Positions 11,601 to 22,035 of a stretch of DNA of 64,000 bases are shown here, piece by piece (the stretch's first letter is position 1; each line of letters starts with the position of its first letter). This DNA is from Juglans regia (lineage: Eukaryota; Streptophyta; Magnoliopsida; Fagales; Juglandaceae), in contig NC_049907.1 of NCBI RefSeq assembly GCF_001411555.2, positions 11,526,622 to 11,590,621 on the forward strand, written 5' to 3'. The translations under genes and the position numbers were made by a program. The notes beneath the pieces were generated by a model, which was not told where the DNA came from, made no database searches, and saw only the letters and a list, made by a program, of their open reading frames with translations.

Positions 11601-11817
11601 AAGGAGTAACGCTAAAAAGGGATATGCAGACGAAAGACAAAAAAAGGAAGAAGAAGAAAGTAGCATTTGGTGTTCCATGGGAAGAAAAAGATTTGGGGAA
11701 AAAAATTGGAGTACGTCTCTAGTTGTGCATCTAAAAAGTAGTCCGAAGGCTCATTTATAGATGGGCTCCTGCCTTCGGTTTGATTACTCTACCCTCACTT
11801 GGTACGCTCTAGGTTAT
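11601..11817 (-). repeat. Probable LTR remnant of the element at 11818-15070
   Basis: Follows the end of the minus-strand integrase. On minus it has a TATA-like CCATCTATAAATGAGCC (about 11750-11770) upstream of a purine/pyrimidine-skewed block, as at a U3/R boundary. No terminal TG...CA pair is visible, so the call rests on position and composition. Confidence 0.4.
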
Positions 11818-13175
11818 TTACTGTGATGAAAATAGATATGAAAACTGCTCCCGCGTGACCCGTTCACTTGCCCATGCAAGCTCCTCGTTTCCTGTATCTC
11901 CCCATTGCACCTTGACCAAGGGTATGGTTTTGGACTGTAGAACCTGCTCCTTCCAGTGTATGATCGTCGATTCGTATGAGTCTTTCCTCATAAGTGAGGT
12001 TTGGTTGCAATGGAACCTTTGGGTCAATCATTCGGAATTGTTGGTTCCTAAAACTCTTCCTTAATGAGACAACGTGAAACATGTTCTGGATCCCTTCCTA
12101 TTCCTCTGGTAGCGCCATTCTATATGCTATTTTGATTGGCTTTTCTAATACTTGCTAAGGTCCAATGTACCTTGGGCTTAGCTATTTTCTCAACCAGAAC
12201 CTCTTTACTCCCTTCATGAGTGATAACTTGAGATACAGCCACTTACCTTCTTCAACGTTCAACTCCCTCCTTTCATCGACATAGCTCTTGTGCCTAGTCT
12301 AGCCCATAGCCATTCTTTCTCGTATGAGCTTAACTTGCTCTCTCATCTCCTATATGATTTTAGGCCCAATTATTCCATACTCCCCAACTTGATCCCAACA
12401 TATAGGCTATCTAAATTTCCTTCCATAAAAGGCCTCGTTAGGGGGCTCATCTGTATAGTTTCTTGGTAGCTATTATTATAGGCAAACTCAATGAGTGTGA
12501 CATGGTTTTCCCAAAAGCCTTTAAAGTCCAATACATATGCTCTCAGCATGTCCTCCATTCTTTAGATTGTCCTCTCTGACTTATCCATCAGCTTGTGGAT
12601 GATACGCACTACTGAATTTCAACTTCATGCCCATTGCCATTTGCAAGCTTTTCCAAAAATGAGACATAAACCTTGGGTCCAATCTGACACTATGTCCTTA
12701 GGTATGCCATGAAGTCTACCTATCTCCTTTACATACAACCGAGTTAGCTTACTCAAGGTGTTCATTTAAATAACCGATAAAAAGTGGGCACTCTTGGTCA
12801 ATCTATCCATGATTATTCAAATTGCATTCTTATCTCTAGGGGTTTGGGGTAATCTGACCACGAAGTCCATTGTTATGTTCTCCCACTTCCACTCTGAAAT
12901 GGGTATGGGCTACAAATTTCTGGCTGGTCTCTAATGCTCAACCTTTACTCGTCTACATGTGGGACACTTTTTGAGAAAGTTGGCAATATCTCATTTCATT
13001 CCTTCCCACTAAAAGTTCTTGAGATCCTGTGATACATCTTGGTGCTTCTAGTATGTATGGAATATGGCGAGGAATGGGCTTCAACTAGTTTTTCTCTAAG
13101 ATCTCAGAATTAGTTAGAACCACTCTTTGTCATTTATATAATAAGGTTCCACTCTCGCCCAAATTAAAACATTGG
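11818..13175 (-). pseudogene. Decayed Ty3/gypsy integrase (element 4), 3' part
   Basis: Minus strand, heavily broken. From upstream to downstream: NLGESGTLLYK (about 13140-13172), the usual lead-in to the HHCC finger; a finger region with WWEGMK-like sequence in mixed frames; core fragments; SERTI, which retains the catalytic Glu (about 12560-12580); MEDMLRAYVLDFKG and LIEFAYNNSYQETIQMSP (12370-12558); and a chromodomain-type end with IPLVKVQWGDTGNEELAWASE (about 11840-11910). It is a different subfamily from copies 2 and 3. The upstream end is separated from its continuation (14795-15070) by a solo LTR. Confidence 0.8.
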
Positions 13176-13180
13176 GGTTC

Positions 13181-14794
13181 TATGATGCCCTTGACCCCCA
13201 TGTGTGATTTGGTGGATGTCCTGACACCGGGATGATGACCACATGGATCACGTACCCCACTGCCAAGTGCTGGTGTGTGCGACATGCAATAAGTGTGCAA
13301 CAATAATAAATGCAGTAGAAAGGAATAAATGGTAGTCAAGCTAAGTACTAGAAATTTAAAAAACAAAAGCAATTATCCTCTAGGAGGTTATACAGTCATT
13401 TGGCAAAAAATATAAATAAAGCGATAATAAGTCCCACGAAAAATATGGGAAAAAGATAGAAAGCTCCAGCAATCACTCCTCTGGTAGAGCCAATCCCTTT
13501 GGCTCAAACTCTCCCCTGCATCAAAGTCTATTTGGCCCAAGACCCAATTCCATCCTCCATATGGCCCATGACCTAATTCCAACCACTACTATGATTTTCA
13601 ATCCCAACACTTCGTCAGGCCCATGGCCCATCTCAACACAACCAGACTGTAAACCATGTTAGTGATAAATTCACATCTTAAACTCAAGGGTCGTGCTGGA
13701 GAGTTACTTACAACGCGGTTAGGCAATTCTGGAAGATTGAGTGCTCGTTGGTCTACTGGTCCTGTGATTGGACAAGCACACGTGTCACTACACGAACGGA
13801 CACCTAAAAACGTTAGTAAAACATCAAAAGGCAAAGCAAAAATTAAATTAAACAGCACGGCAGATTGGCTCATTGAGGTGACACCAAAAGTGGCAGAGCA
13901 GAGCAGTGAGGGGTAGCGGTGGAGCAAAGGTAGGGATGGGCTACAACCCTCGGGTTGGGTGGATTTGTGAGATAGAGACTACAGAAAAGGAGAGGTGGGT
14001 GCTTGAGTGTGGTTGCGTGGCCTTGAGAAGGCAGCTTGGAGTGGCTGAGTAAGGCGGCGCTAAGGCAAAAATAGCCTTAAAGGCTTCGGGAAGGGTGTTC
14101 GAGGGAGAGGAAGACGGTGGTAATGAGTTTGAGAGAGGGAGAGGAAGCCTGGAGATGGTTTTGAAAGGGAGAAGCTTGGCCTATTTATAGGTCGAATGGG
14201 GGTACTCGGAAATCGTAACCACCGTTGCGATTGGGAGTGGTGAATGGTGTGGGGTTTGCGAGAGACCGATGCATGGCATGCAAGCATTGGCTTCGAGTGG
14301 CGGTGAGCCACTTCCATGGCTGAAAAGGGGCTTAGATCACAGAGAGGGGTTGGGGAAAAACCAAGACAAAAACACATTATTGGGGTTAGGGACGGTGATG
14401 CAGGCAACAGTGGAGGGGCTTTGCAGTGGGGGATGTGTGGCAAAGGAGGGTGGCAAGCTCATGGGTCTGCAACAAAGGGAGGAGGAAGAAGAAAAGAAAG
14501 AAAGAAAAGAAAGATAGAAGAGAAAGATAGGGGTCTTCATGCGGCACAACAAAAGGAAGGGGGAGAAAGAGATGAAGACCTAGGGGCTCTTGCCAAAATG
14601 GTGCCATTTAGAGCATAGGGGTTAGGCCTTTCACACACATACACCCATGGCCCAAACATAAAACACACACACAAAACCACTACACAAAATCCCAAACTCA
14701 AAATTAAAATAAAAAAATACAGTAAAGTAAAAATAAAATACTCAACCATTAATAATAAATAAATAAATAAAGTCACAAAACTAGGGATCTAACA
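13181..14794 (-). repeat. Solo LTR (LTR-C family, 1614 bp) with target duplication
   Basis: On minus it begins TGTTAGATCCCTAG and ends GGGGGTCAAGGGCATCATA. GGTTC occurs on both sides (13176-13180 and 14795-14799), a 5-bp target duplication, and integrase sequence resumes across it. The last ~150 bp resemble, in opposite orientation, the end of the solo LTR at 31389-33582. The terminal CA appears mutated to TA. No internal region is present, so it is a solo LTR from LTR-LTR recombination. It contains C/T-rich and GA-rich tracts that give spurious open frames. Confidence 0.8.
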
Positions 14795-15070
14795 GGTTCT
14801 TTCCCCTTCCCCTTTTGGACTCTTTGCTTGATCTCCGGTAACTTCAAATCCTTCCTCTGCTAAACCTTTAGTTCATCGAAATCTCTCACTTTTAATTCCT
14901 ACATTGTGGCGAGGATTTCCTCTTGTGATGAATCCTTTACCAATAATTACATCTTCCCTTTAAGAAGCAAATCCACTTGTGAAGAACTTCCCATGTCGTT
15001 AGATTGATCTAGACTTCCAACTTAGCACATCAGCGACTAGTTTAGCCTTTCACAAAATGAATTGCACCAT
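14795..15070 (-). pseudogene. Element 4 pol, 5' part of the interrupted integrase
   Basis: On minus: KANLVADVLSWKS, a decayed RNase H/INT boundary at about 15020-15050, then a spacer with a VRDFDELKV-like segment and LKLPEIKQRVQKGKGKEP, which runs into NLGESGTLLYK beyond the solo LTR. This proves that the LTR at 13181-14794 interrupted a continuous pol. Confidence 0.7.
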
Positions 15071-15415
15071 TAGAATTGTAAGAATATTTAGGATTTTACG
15101 GTGCAGTAAAATTTCAATTTTTGAAGTGAATAGTAACACCCAGGAGAGTGTCACATGGCAACTAGTTCAAATAGTTGTAAAAAATCGCTATGTAGGATGT
15201 CTAAATCCAGTTTAGATCAATAGGATTACATTTTAGTTGGACACATGGCACAGTCCTAACCACCCTTTGGAAACCCTAGGGCACATGTTAAGTGGAGGAC
15301 AAATGTGTAAGTGTTGAAGTGTAAATCAAGCAAAGTGATTATGTCTATTACACCAAACACTATTTGGTCAACAAAAAAGAGGGTTTCAACTCTTAACCAC
15401 CTGGAAGGTTCGTTC
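15071..15415 (+). repeat. LTR fragment related to family 2
   Basis: GAATATTTAGGATTTTACGG and GTGAATAGTAACACC, then GTTTCAACTCTTAACCAC, parallel in order the early part of the family 2 LTRs (39448 onward, 45660 onward, and inverted near 54250). Only ~345 bp remain; both ends are truncated. Confidence 0.55.
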
Positions 15416-15599
15416 GAAGGTCAAAATGCTCCACCTGAAGTGACTGACTGGCAATGGAAGGGAGCCGTGAAGAGGCCATCAGTCAGGTCGTTAAGTGCTT
15501 GTCAGGCTTCCTCTATGAGGTTCGGTTGTTTCTTTCCCGTCTTTTCCCTTCTTGTTTTTCAGTCTCCCCTTATTGATTGTTGTACAATCTTTTTTTTTT

Positions 15600-16245
15600 G
15601 GTCGCCAGGGTACTTCTCAACTGGCAGCTTTTATTGTGGGCAATCAAAGATCAATGTGCAAGAGAACCTGGGCCTCCATTCAATGTTTAACACCTCCCTT
15701 CGCTATGCTCATGGAGAAAGGGAGCAGAGGGAGTTGTTGGAGCGCGAGTTGGAGAGGATGCGGTTTGACCTAACGGATGAGCGCGAGAGGGTGAGGAAGC
15801 TGGAGTGCCGCCAGAAGAAGCTCTAGAGGATGGCAAATGAGGAGAATGAGGAGAAGGAACAACTGGAGCGGCTTAACCAGAGTCTTCAGGATGACTTATC
15901 CCAAGTGCAGGCTGCCGCCCTTTCCCTAGACAGGTAGTTGAAGTTGTTCTTGGAGTTCATGATGAAGCGTGGGGGTACAATGTTGTCGAGGACCGTAGGT
16001 CGATGCAGGAATACCTCTTCGGAAGTCTGGAGCTGCATTCGAGGTCTTTTGCGAAATACATGCAGTGCCTTAAACTTGTTAAGATTCCTGCCAACACAGC
16101 AGCCTTCAAATTCAATCGCAACTTGGGATGGAAAGAGATGCCTGATGCTTTCCTGGGTTCGGTTGTTTCTGCTCCAACCATTGCCGAGACTGGCGATCCT
16201 GCTCCTGACGTTCCCAAGGCTGGGGCTCCCAGTGCTGAGACTTGA
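15600..16245 (+). pseudogene. Antisense coiled-coil ORF of a Tat-lineage element (remnant)
   Basis: A strongly helical, charged protein segment: EREQRELLERELERMRFDL, ERERVRKLECRQKKL, a TAG, then EENEEKEQLERLNQSLQDDL (to about 15930). A frame change near 15935 leads to MQEYLFGSLELHSRSFAKYM and FNRNLGWKEMPDAFLGS, then a Pro/Ala-rich tail ending PSAET-stop at 16245. It lies on the strand opposite to gag-PR at 18115-19876, beyond a tandem-repeat block. Extra antisense ORFs downstream of pol are known in Tat/Retand-type gypsy elements, and the position fits. No catalytic motif is visible. The 5' end is uncertain: sequence before about 15600 is pyrimidine-rich and may be intron-like or unrelated. 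Confidence 0.6.
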
Positions 16246-17385
16246 CGATTCCATGCCTTAGTCTCCGAGAGCTCTGTGGCCCTATTATTTTGTTCTTCCT
16301 TTTCGTTTTCTTTTTGGCAAATGTATGTACTTGCATTTTGTCGCCCAACGACTCCTGTATAAAATTATTTAATGAAAACACCTTGCTCTTTCATCGTATC
16401 AACGTGTTTGTTACATCTTATCTTCAGGCATTCTCATTTTTTGTGTTTTTGTAACCTGCATGGGGGAATTTTGGCGTGGGAGTCTGTGGGACTCCTGCCC
16501 ACCCCACTTGCTAGCTGTTTATTCGTCTGTGTTGTGCTTGTTTGCTTTTGCTAGACGGTCGCCCTCCTGGGATTTCGATGCCTTCCTAACTTTTCATCGT
16601 ACCTGCTGACTTTAGTCTTTTACCATTGGACTAATTATTTTGTTGGCTGTACCTGACTATCTTTTGCCGACACTTCACTCTTTCTTCATGTGTGGTTTGT
16701 AGTCCACCTTGCCAATACCCAGCTTGTTCCTGGCGACCCTGCCAGTTGGTGCCCTCACTGGCCTCTATCAAGTGGCCGGTCTCTTTGGGGCCTCGATGAC
16801 TTGTGCTGGTTGTCTTTATCTCTCTTTTCTTTTCCTTGTCGTGTTTTACCCCACTTGACTCTTTTACTTTCCCACTTTATCCTTCCTTTATCGTGAAATC
16901 CTTTAGCTAGGCTAGTCCCATGACTCGCCGCAGAGAGACAAAGACGGCCTCCGACTTGACTCTTCATTCGGAGCGATGTGGACTGCCTGGGCAATTTATA
17001 CCCATCTTCCTTTGTTCATCACTCCGATCCATCCTGCTTGTTAGGTAAAAATGTTATCACTACTCTTTTGGGAATAATCGTTAATGTTGCAAACCTAAGT
17101 GTTTTGGCTTGTATAGCGCTATGCTTGTTGTTTTCACGCCATTGATATCCGTACCTTTTGCTCTAATGTTTTTGTGGTTTATAGACTTGGGCCACTTCTG
17201 CTTGTCAACCTTGTATAGCTTTCCATGTGATGGCCTTTCCCTCTTAGGAGATTTGTGTTTACGTAAAGTAGTCAAAAGATTAGGCTCGCACTCCTTTGGG
17301 GAGAGGTTGGGATGCCTCAAGCCACCCGCCCCTTTTTGGTTCCCAAAGGTAGTAACTTTTCGGACGACCGCGGGGCCAATCCGCT
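16246..17385. other. Non-coding spacer of the Tat-lineage relic
   Basis: T-rich DNA with no homology I can recognise and no supported ORF. In large Tat-type elements, long untranslated DNA lies between pol, the extra ORF and the 3' LTR, which fits here. Confidence 0.5.
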
Positions 17386-17910
17386 CTTCACCATGATTGG
17401 AGTTGGGGTAAGCATTCGGGTAGCTGTGAGGCTAATCTTGCTCTCCAGTGCGGGTGGGATAAGACAACCCTCGAGCCTACCTTTCTACATTGTATCCCAC
17501 AGGGAGGTAAGTTGTCCGAGCAGTCTGTTTCTAAACCCTCTCCCGCTCATTGACATCACAGGAAAATGTAACATTTTGGACGAGGCTGGCACTGGACCCA
17601 CTATTCATTTGAAGTGGAGGTCGGGGTAGTTGTTCGGGTTGCCCAATGGCTAAACCCGCTCTCCACTGCGGGAGGGATAAGGCAACATTTAGGCCTACCT
17701 TTCCCTATGGTACCTCGCAAGAAAGTATGTTGTTTGGGCAATTTGGGATTGGACCTGCACCCGCTTGTTGAAGCCTGCAAGGAAGGTAAGCCTGCAAGGA
17801 AGGTAATCTTTGTCTTTGGGCCGCCCGAAGGTTGACCCGCACTCCACCGCGGGAGTGATAAGACAACTTTTAGATATACCTTTCCCTACGGTATCCCGTA
17901 GGGAGGTAGA
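17386..17910. repeat. Imperfect tandem repeats, ~180-220 bp units
   Basis: At least three diverged units share, in order, a CGGGTAGCTGTG-like start, CTCTCCA(G/C)TGCGGG, GGGATAAG(A/G)CAAC, CCTACCTTTC and a TATCCC(A/G)(C/T)AGGGAGGTA-like palindrome. Anchor positions are near 17440, 17658 and 17840. GC content is higher than in the surroundings. Confidence 0.75.
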
Positions 17911-18114
17911 CATTAATCTAATGATGACTTTGTTGTTGTAGATTTTGTTAGTCGCAAACTGACTCGTTGGCACTTTGCTGATAATATGAAAGTTTGACGT
18001 AGGCGTTTTGCACTGTCCTAAAAAATCACGTCCTTCATTAGATATTAAAAAATTACATGTTAGAGAAAAATATATTACAAGACAACAGGAAGCAGAGTTT
18101 TTGGCCAAGGAGGT
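17911..18114. other. Junction region where pol is missing
   Basis: Between the tandem repeats and the protease linker there is no RT, RNase H or integrase, so the whole pol of the Tat element has been deleted here. No other feature is seen. Confidence 0.5.
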
Positions 18115-18764
18115 TGTTGTTCATTCTTCCTTCTAGGGTTGTACACCCCCTTACTCCCCCTTGATTCCGGCTGGGTGAGTCGTAAACAAGGTCCTGCTAG
18201 GTCTTTTCAAGTGGTGTGCGACCTTATTCTTTCCTGGTAATGCCATCCGCGGTGAGCCCACCATCCCTTTGCTTTAGCTCTTGAACATATGATTCCCTTG
18301 CCAAGACCTATTTGCCTCGGACTTCTCCCACTCCTTGGGGAGTTGGGAACTTCATCTTGAGGTGGTAAGTCGATGTGACGGCTCGCAAGCTGTTGAGGGT
18401 GGGCCTTCCAATGATGTCGTTATATGACGATGGGGTCTTTACCACCAGTAAGTCGACCATGACAGGGGATGTACAGGAGTTGCTACCAACGAGGACCGAA
18501 AATGTGATGGTTCCCACGGGCTGAACCATACTTCATAGCAACATCTACGCCCATTCTGGTGAAAGCTCCCCAGAATAGGATGTTTGCAGAACTCCTGTTG
18601 TCAATAAGGATTCTACGGGTGGTGAAGTTGGCGACGAGCATAGTGACCACCAATGCTTCCTCGTGGAGGTACTGGACCCCCTCCTCGTTGACCTTCATGA
18701 AGGAGATGACAGGGGTAGGGTCACCCTTTCGATGTTTGGCGGGATGGTACCTGACCGAGTACAC
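18115..18764 (-). pseudogene. Tat-lineage gypsy aspartic protease
   Basis: Minus strand. HEEALVVTMLVANFTTRRIL and IDNRSSANILFWGAF (18600-18690) are the Tat/Ogre-type protease, whose active site is normally DNGSSADIL; here it is eroded (NGS to NRS, D to N). A frame change leads to MVQPVGTITFSV and VVKTPSSYNDIIGRPTLNSL, AVTSTYHLKMKFPT and GVGEVRGK (18308-18529), then YVQELKQRDGG in the linker to RT. RT itself is absent. Catalytic Asp appears to remain, but stops and the frame break make it inactive. Confidence 0.85.
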
Positions 18765-19876
18765 CTTGTGGTACTGGGCCAGCCTGGCGTGTGCTTTCCT
18801 GCTTGAGGAGGAAACGCCCCCACCTGCAAACCCTCCTGCTATAGTTCAAATTTCCCCAATTGAAGGCCCCTGCTATGACGGAGAACGAGAACGATCTTGC
18901 TGCGGTTCCTGTGCAGATGGTCACCATTAGGGGCTGTCTTCCCTCCTATGCCGGTTGCCTCGATTCCTGCTCCTTTCTTTTGACCTTCCCCTTCTTTCTT
19001 GCTTTGCATATTCCCTCCTCCCTTGCTGGGAGAAGCAATCCTCGGTATTATGCGAGGTAGACCTATGGTACATGTGGTAGCGGCGCGCTATACCCCTGTC
19101 ATCTTCTCTTTGAGCGGCAGAGGTGTCGGCTTCATGGATGGTGAGTGTGGGCCGGTCGTATCGAGGTCCTGGTCCCCTTGTTGGGACTTCCTCCCTTTTC
19201 TTGGGAGCTCTTCTCCGGTTTCTCGTGGGGCTTAGCTTTAGCTGGGACCTTCTTACTTTTCTCCACTCGCTCCAACTCCTTTCTTCTCGGCTTTGTCATA
19301 GGTTGAAGAGTGTCTTCTGCGTTGATGAAGTTGTAGGCCTAGTCCATGAACTCTTGCAACGTCGCGGGAGTCCACCTTGCTAGCTCTTCGATAAACTGGG
19401 ATTCTGGCCAAACTCCTCCCAGAAGTGTCGCCAAGGTTATCTTCTCATCTTCATCGTCGATGGTCATTCACTCTTTGTTGAACCGGGATAGGTAGGACTT
19501 CAGGCTTTCGTCCTCTACTTGTTTGATGGTGAGGGGGTACGCCGCCAGATGCCACCTCCTTCGACTAGACATGAACTGAGTCAAGAATAGTTAGGCCAAC
19601 CTGCCAAAACTGTCTATCGATCCAGGTGCCAGTGACCTAAACCATACGCGTGCTTGCCCCTTCAAGGTTAGTGGAAATGCTTTACACGCTACTTTTCCTT
19701 GGAAGCCATGTAGTGTCATGTGAGCCTTAAACGTTTCGAAGTGCACGAGAGGGTCTCTTCCTCTATCATATATCTCCATAGCTGGGATCCTAAACTTTGG
19801 CGATAAGGGCACCACCATCACCTCCTTCGTGTAGGGTAGGCCAGTGCTCATGAGCAACTGGTTTAAGCTCTCAGCA
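18765..19876 (-). pseudogene. Tat-lineage gypsy gag
   Basis: Minus strand. The best part (19591-19857) reads PLSPKFRIPAMEIYDRGRDP, HFETFKAHMTLHGF, CKAFPLTLKGQARVWFRSL, the Retrotrans_gag core. Downstream in shifted frames are SLKSYLSRFNKE and FIEELARWTPATLQEF-like capsid sequence, then Lys/Glu-rich nucleocapsid-type sequence to the protease. The N-terminal end is cut at about 19876 by an LTR of another element (LTR-B). Confidence 0.85.
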
Positions 19877-20238
19877 TTAAAACTTTTATGAAAACCTTAT
19901 GTTTGTTATGTTTACGTTATGATAGATTTCTTGTTGAGTCTTCGACTCATTTTAGTTTATTTTATGTTTTTAAACCACCCAGGTGAGGATGATGAACACG
20001 AGCAGGCAGGCCAGGATTAGAAGGAGCAGTTGATTTTGTTTCAGACTTTCTAGAATAAAATTTCTTTTATGACATAAATTTATTCAGTTTATTCATTTAA
20101 GTTTTTAGAAGACATTTTATTAAACAAATCTTTTATGAAATAAATGCTAATTTCATGTTATTAAATATGATATCTCTTGCTGCGTTTATTTTATGAAAAA
20201 CACGTGACACTCCAAACCTACAAGAAAAGGGTGTTACA
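19877..20238 (+). repeat. 5' LTR remnant of element LTR-B
   Basis: The final ~360 bp of an LTR ending GGGTGTTACA. It matches 33641-33995 almost base for base in order (TTTTATGAAAACCTTATG, CGACTCATTTTAGTTTA, GACATAAATTTATTC). The left part of the LTR is lost. A primer-binding site follows. Confidence 0.85.
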
Positions 20239-20241
20239 ATT

Positions 20242-20253
20242 TGATATTAGAGT
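20242..20253 (+). other. Decayed primer-binding site of LTR-B
   Basis: TGATATTAGAGT differs from TGGTATCAGAGC at three positions, all G-to-A or C-to-T. It follows the LTR end by three bases and gives the plus orientation. Confidence 0.75.
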
Positions 20254-21592
20254 CAGTCGAGAGATTTTGTAGACTTTTAGAAAAAAAAATACTTCATTAA
20301 GTCTAGAATAAGGTCACTAAGATGCTCCTCGCCCGCTCGAGAGTTATTGAGATATTTTTATTATGGTAGGATATTTTATAGCTCTTACTAGTTAGCACTA
20401 TTGTAGTTATGGTAGGCATTATAATTTTTCATGTCAATATCAAAATATTAGTTAACGGTTAGTTTAGATTATGGCACCTGCCTCTAGGAATTTCATGTAG
20501 CATGGATATCTAGAATTTTATGAGAATTATGTGTACTAGAGTTACGTGTCAATTTGGTTATGACCATGTAATTGATTGAAGGAAGGTGAAGTTGGGAAAT
20601 TTTTATTTTAAGATTGATAGTGTATCTTGTTCATGAGAATGGATGGAGATGACTTATATTTGATGGAGTCTTATTTAAGGAAATTAGGGAAATTAGGGAA
20701 TGTTGTTGGTAGATTTTGGAGTTAGGACATAGATTTACATATGGTGTTTGGTATTTCGCAAAGTCTGATGGAAGGTATGTTGTAGGTGATATGATTCTCT
20801 AGCCTAGCATGAATAGTGGACAAAATATTTTAGTAAAAATATCATGTGTCGCGGAGTTAGGTAACAATAGAGCTATTGAAAGAAATTGTGAAGTCAATAT
20901 ATTTTTGAGGTGAGAGAATTTAAGGTTTACGAGAAGAAGATGATTTGAGTACACGCATGCCTTAGAAATGCACATTAAAGTTTTAATGATTAGGTTGGCA
21001 TTATTAGAGAATGGCAAGAGAAGTCAAGGTTTGATCTAGAAGTTTAATTGATGTTGCTTTGCTTATAATTGGAGATGTGGACCCATAACCTTAGGCACCT
21101 GATCATTGTAGTGTTTCATTTTTTAGAATTGTAGAATTGGGATATTTTATAGATTCCGAACTTTGGAGAATTTTAAATTGCTATTTGTTTGAGGTTATTA
21201 TTATATGAGGAGATTTATTTATCATTGTATGTGGAAACTTTATTTATTATTTTATGTGGAGACAGTTACTCACTATTATTTGGAAAAAGATAATGGTTTA
21301 GGTGATATTATTAATAGGTTTTTGATCAATCTTGTTGTCGAGGTATACACTTCAGGCTTTTATTGTACTTTTGAAGCGTGTGATCATTGATAGTAAGTGC
21401 ACATGTAAAAGGATTAGGGAAATATGCAAGATTTAGGAATGAATAATTGAGGCTTAAAATTTTGAAATGTTTGGCTGGACTAAATGATCGAAGATATAAA
21501 ATAGAAACATGAAAAGAATACGATGGACAAGTATGTAGGTTGCTTGAGGTCTAGCAAATTTGGAGGACAGAATTTTTATAAGGAGGGGAGTT
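20254..21592 (+). other. Degenerate internal region of LTR-B
   Basis: About 1.34 kb, AT-rich, without a recognisable gag or pol domain. Its last ~45 bp, CTAGCAAATTTGGAGGACAG then a purine tract AAGGAGGGGAG, closely parallel the chromodomain end and purine tract before the LTR at 11179 (family 1), so the element was a chromodomain gypsy whose coding part was deleted or lost in decay. Confidence 0.6.
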
Positions 21593-22035
21593 TGTAACGA
21601 CCTGATCCTATATTATTTGGGATAATTACAGATATTTTATTGGATTTGATAATTAGGTTATTTTTTCGGTTAACATTTTTATGGATGAAGTAGGATTAAA
21701 TTTCTTATTTTATTAATTTGATATATATTTTAAGATAGGTTTCTAGATAGTGTTTATTTTTTGAATTTCTTTCCCTATCCCGTGTGTGTATTCCTATATT
21801 GTTGGATTTCCAGTTTGAATAAGATTCTTAGATCAAAACCAACTCTCAACTCCAACTTATCCAATCTCCTTATCACTCACGATATCTCCCTCCAGCTCAT
21901 CTATAAAACTCATCATAGACTCCCATAAATAAGCAGAAACCAATCTGGAGAAGCTGGACCTCACTCACTCACAACACCCTTCACTTTCACAACGCACCCT
22001 TACCGTAGCTCAACCACGAGGACACTGCACTGTGC
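21593..22035 (+). repeat. 3' LTR of LTR-B, piece 1
   Basis: Opens TGTAACGACCTGATCC right after a purine tract. Carries a plausible promoter, CATCTATAAAACTCATC, near 21900. It breaks off at about 22035 where LINE-A sequence begins; pieces 2 (30650-31388) and 3 (33588-33995) continue it. Confidence 0.7.

Noticed and set aside
14060..14620. Several overlapping 70-127-codon frames on both strands
   Set aside because: All fall in the solo LTR at 13181-14794, in CT/GA-rich DNA; no domain, no consistent frame.
15519..15608. A possible GT...AG intron before the coiled-coil ORF
   Set aside because: Donor and acceptor are plausible, but joining them does not keep the downstream frame.
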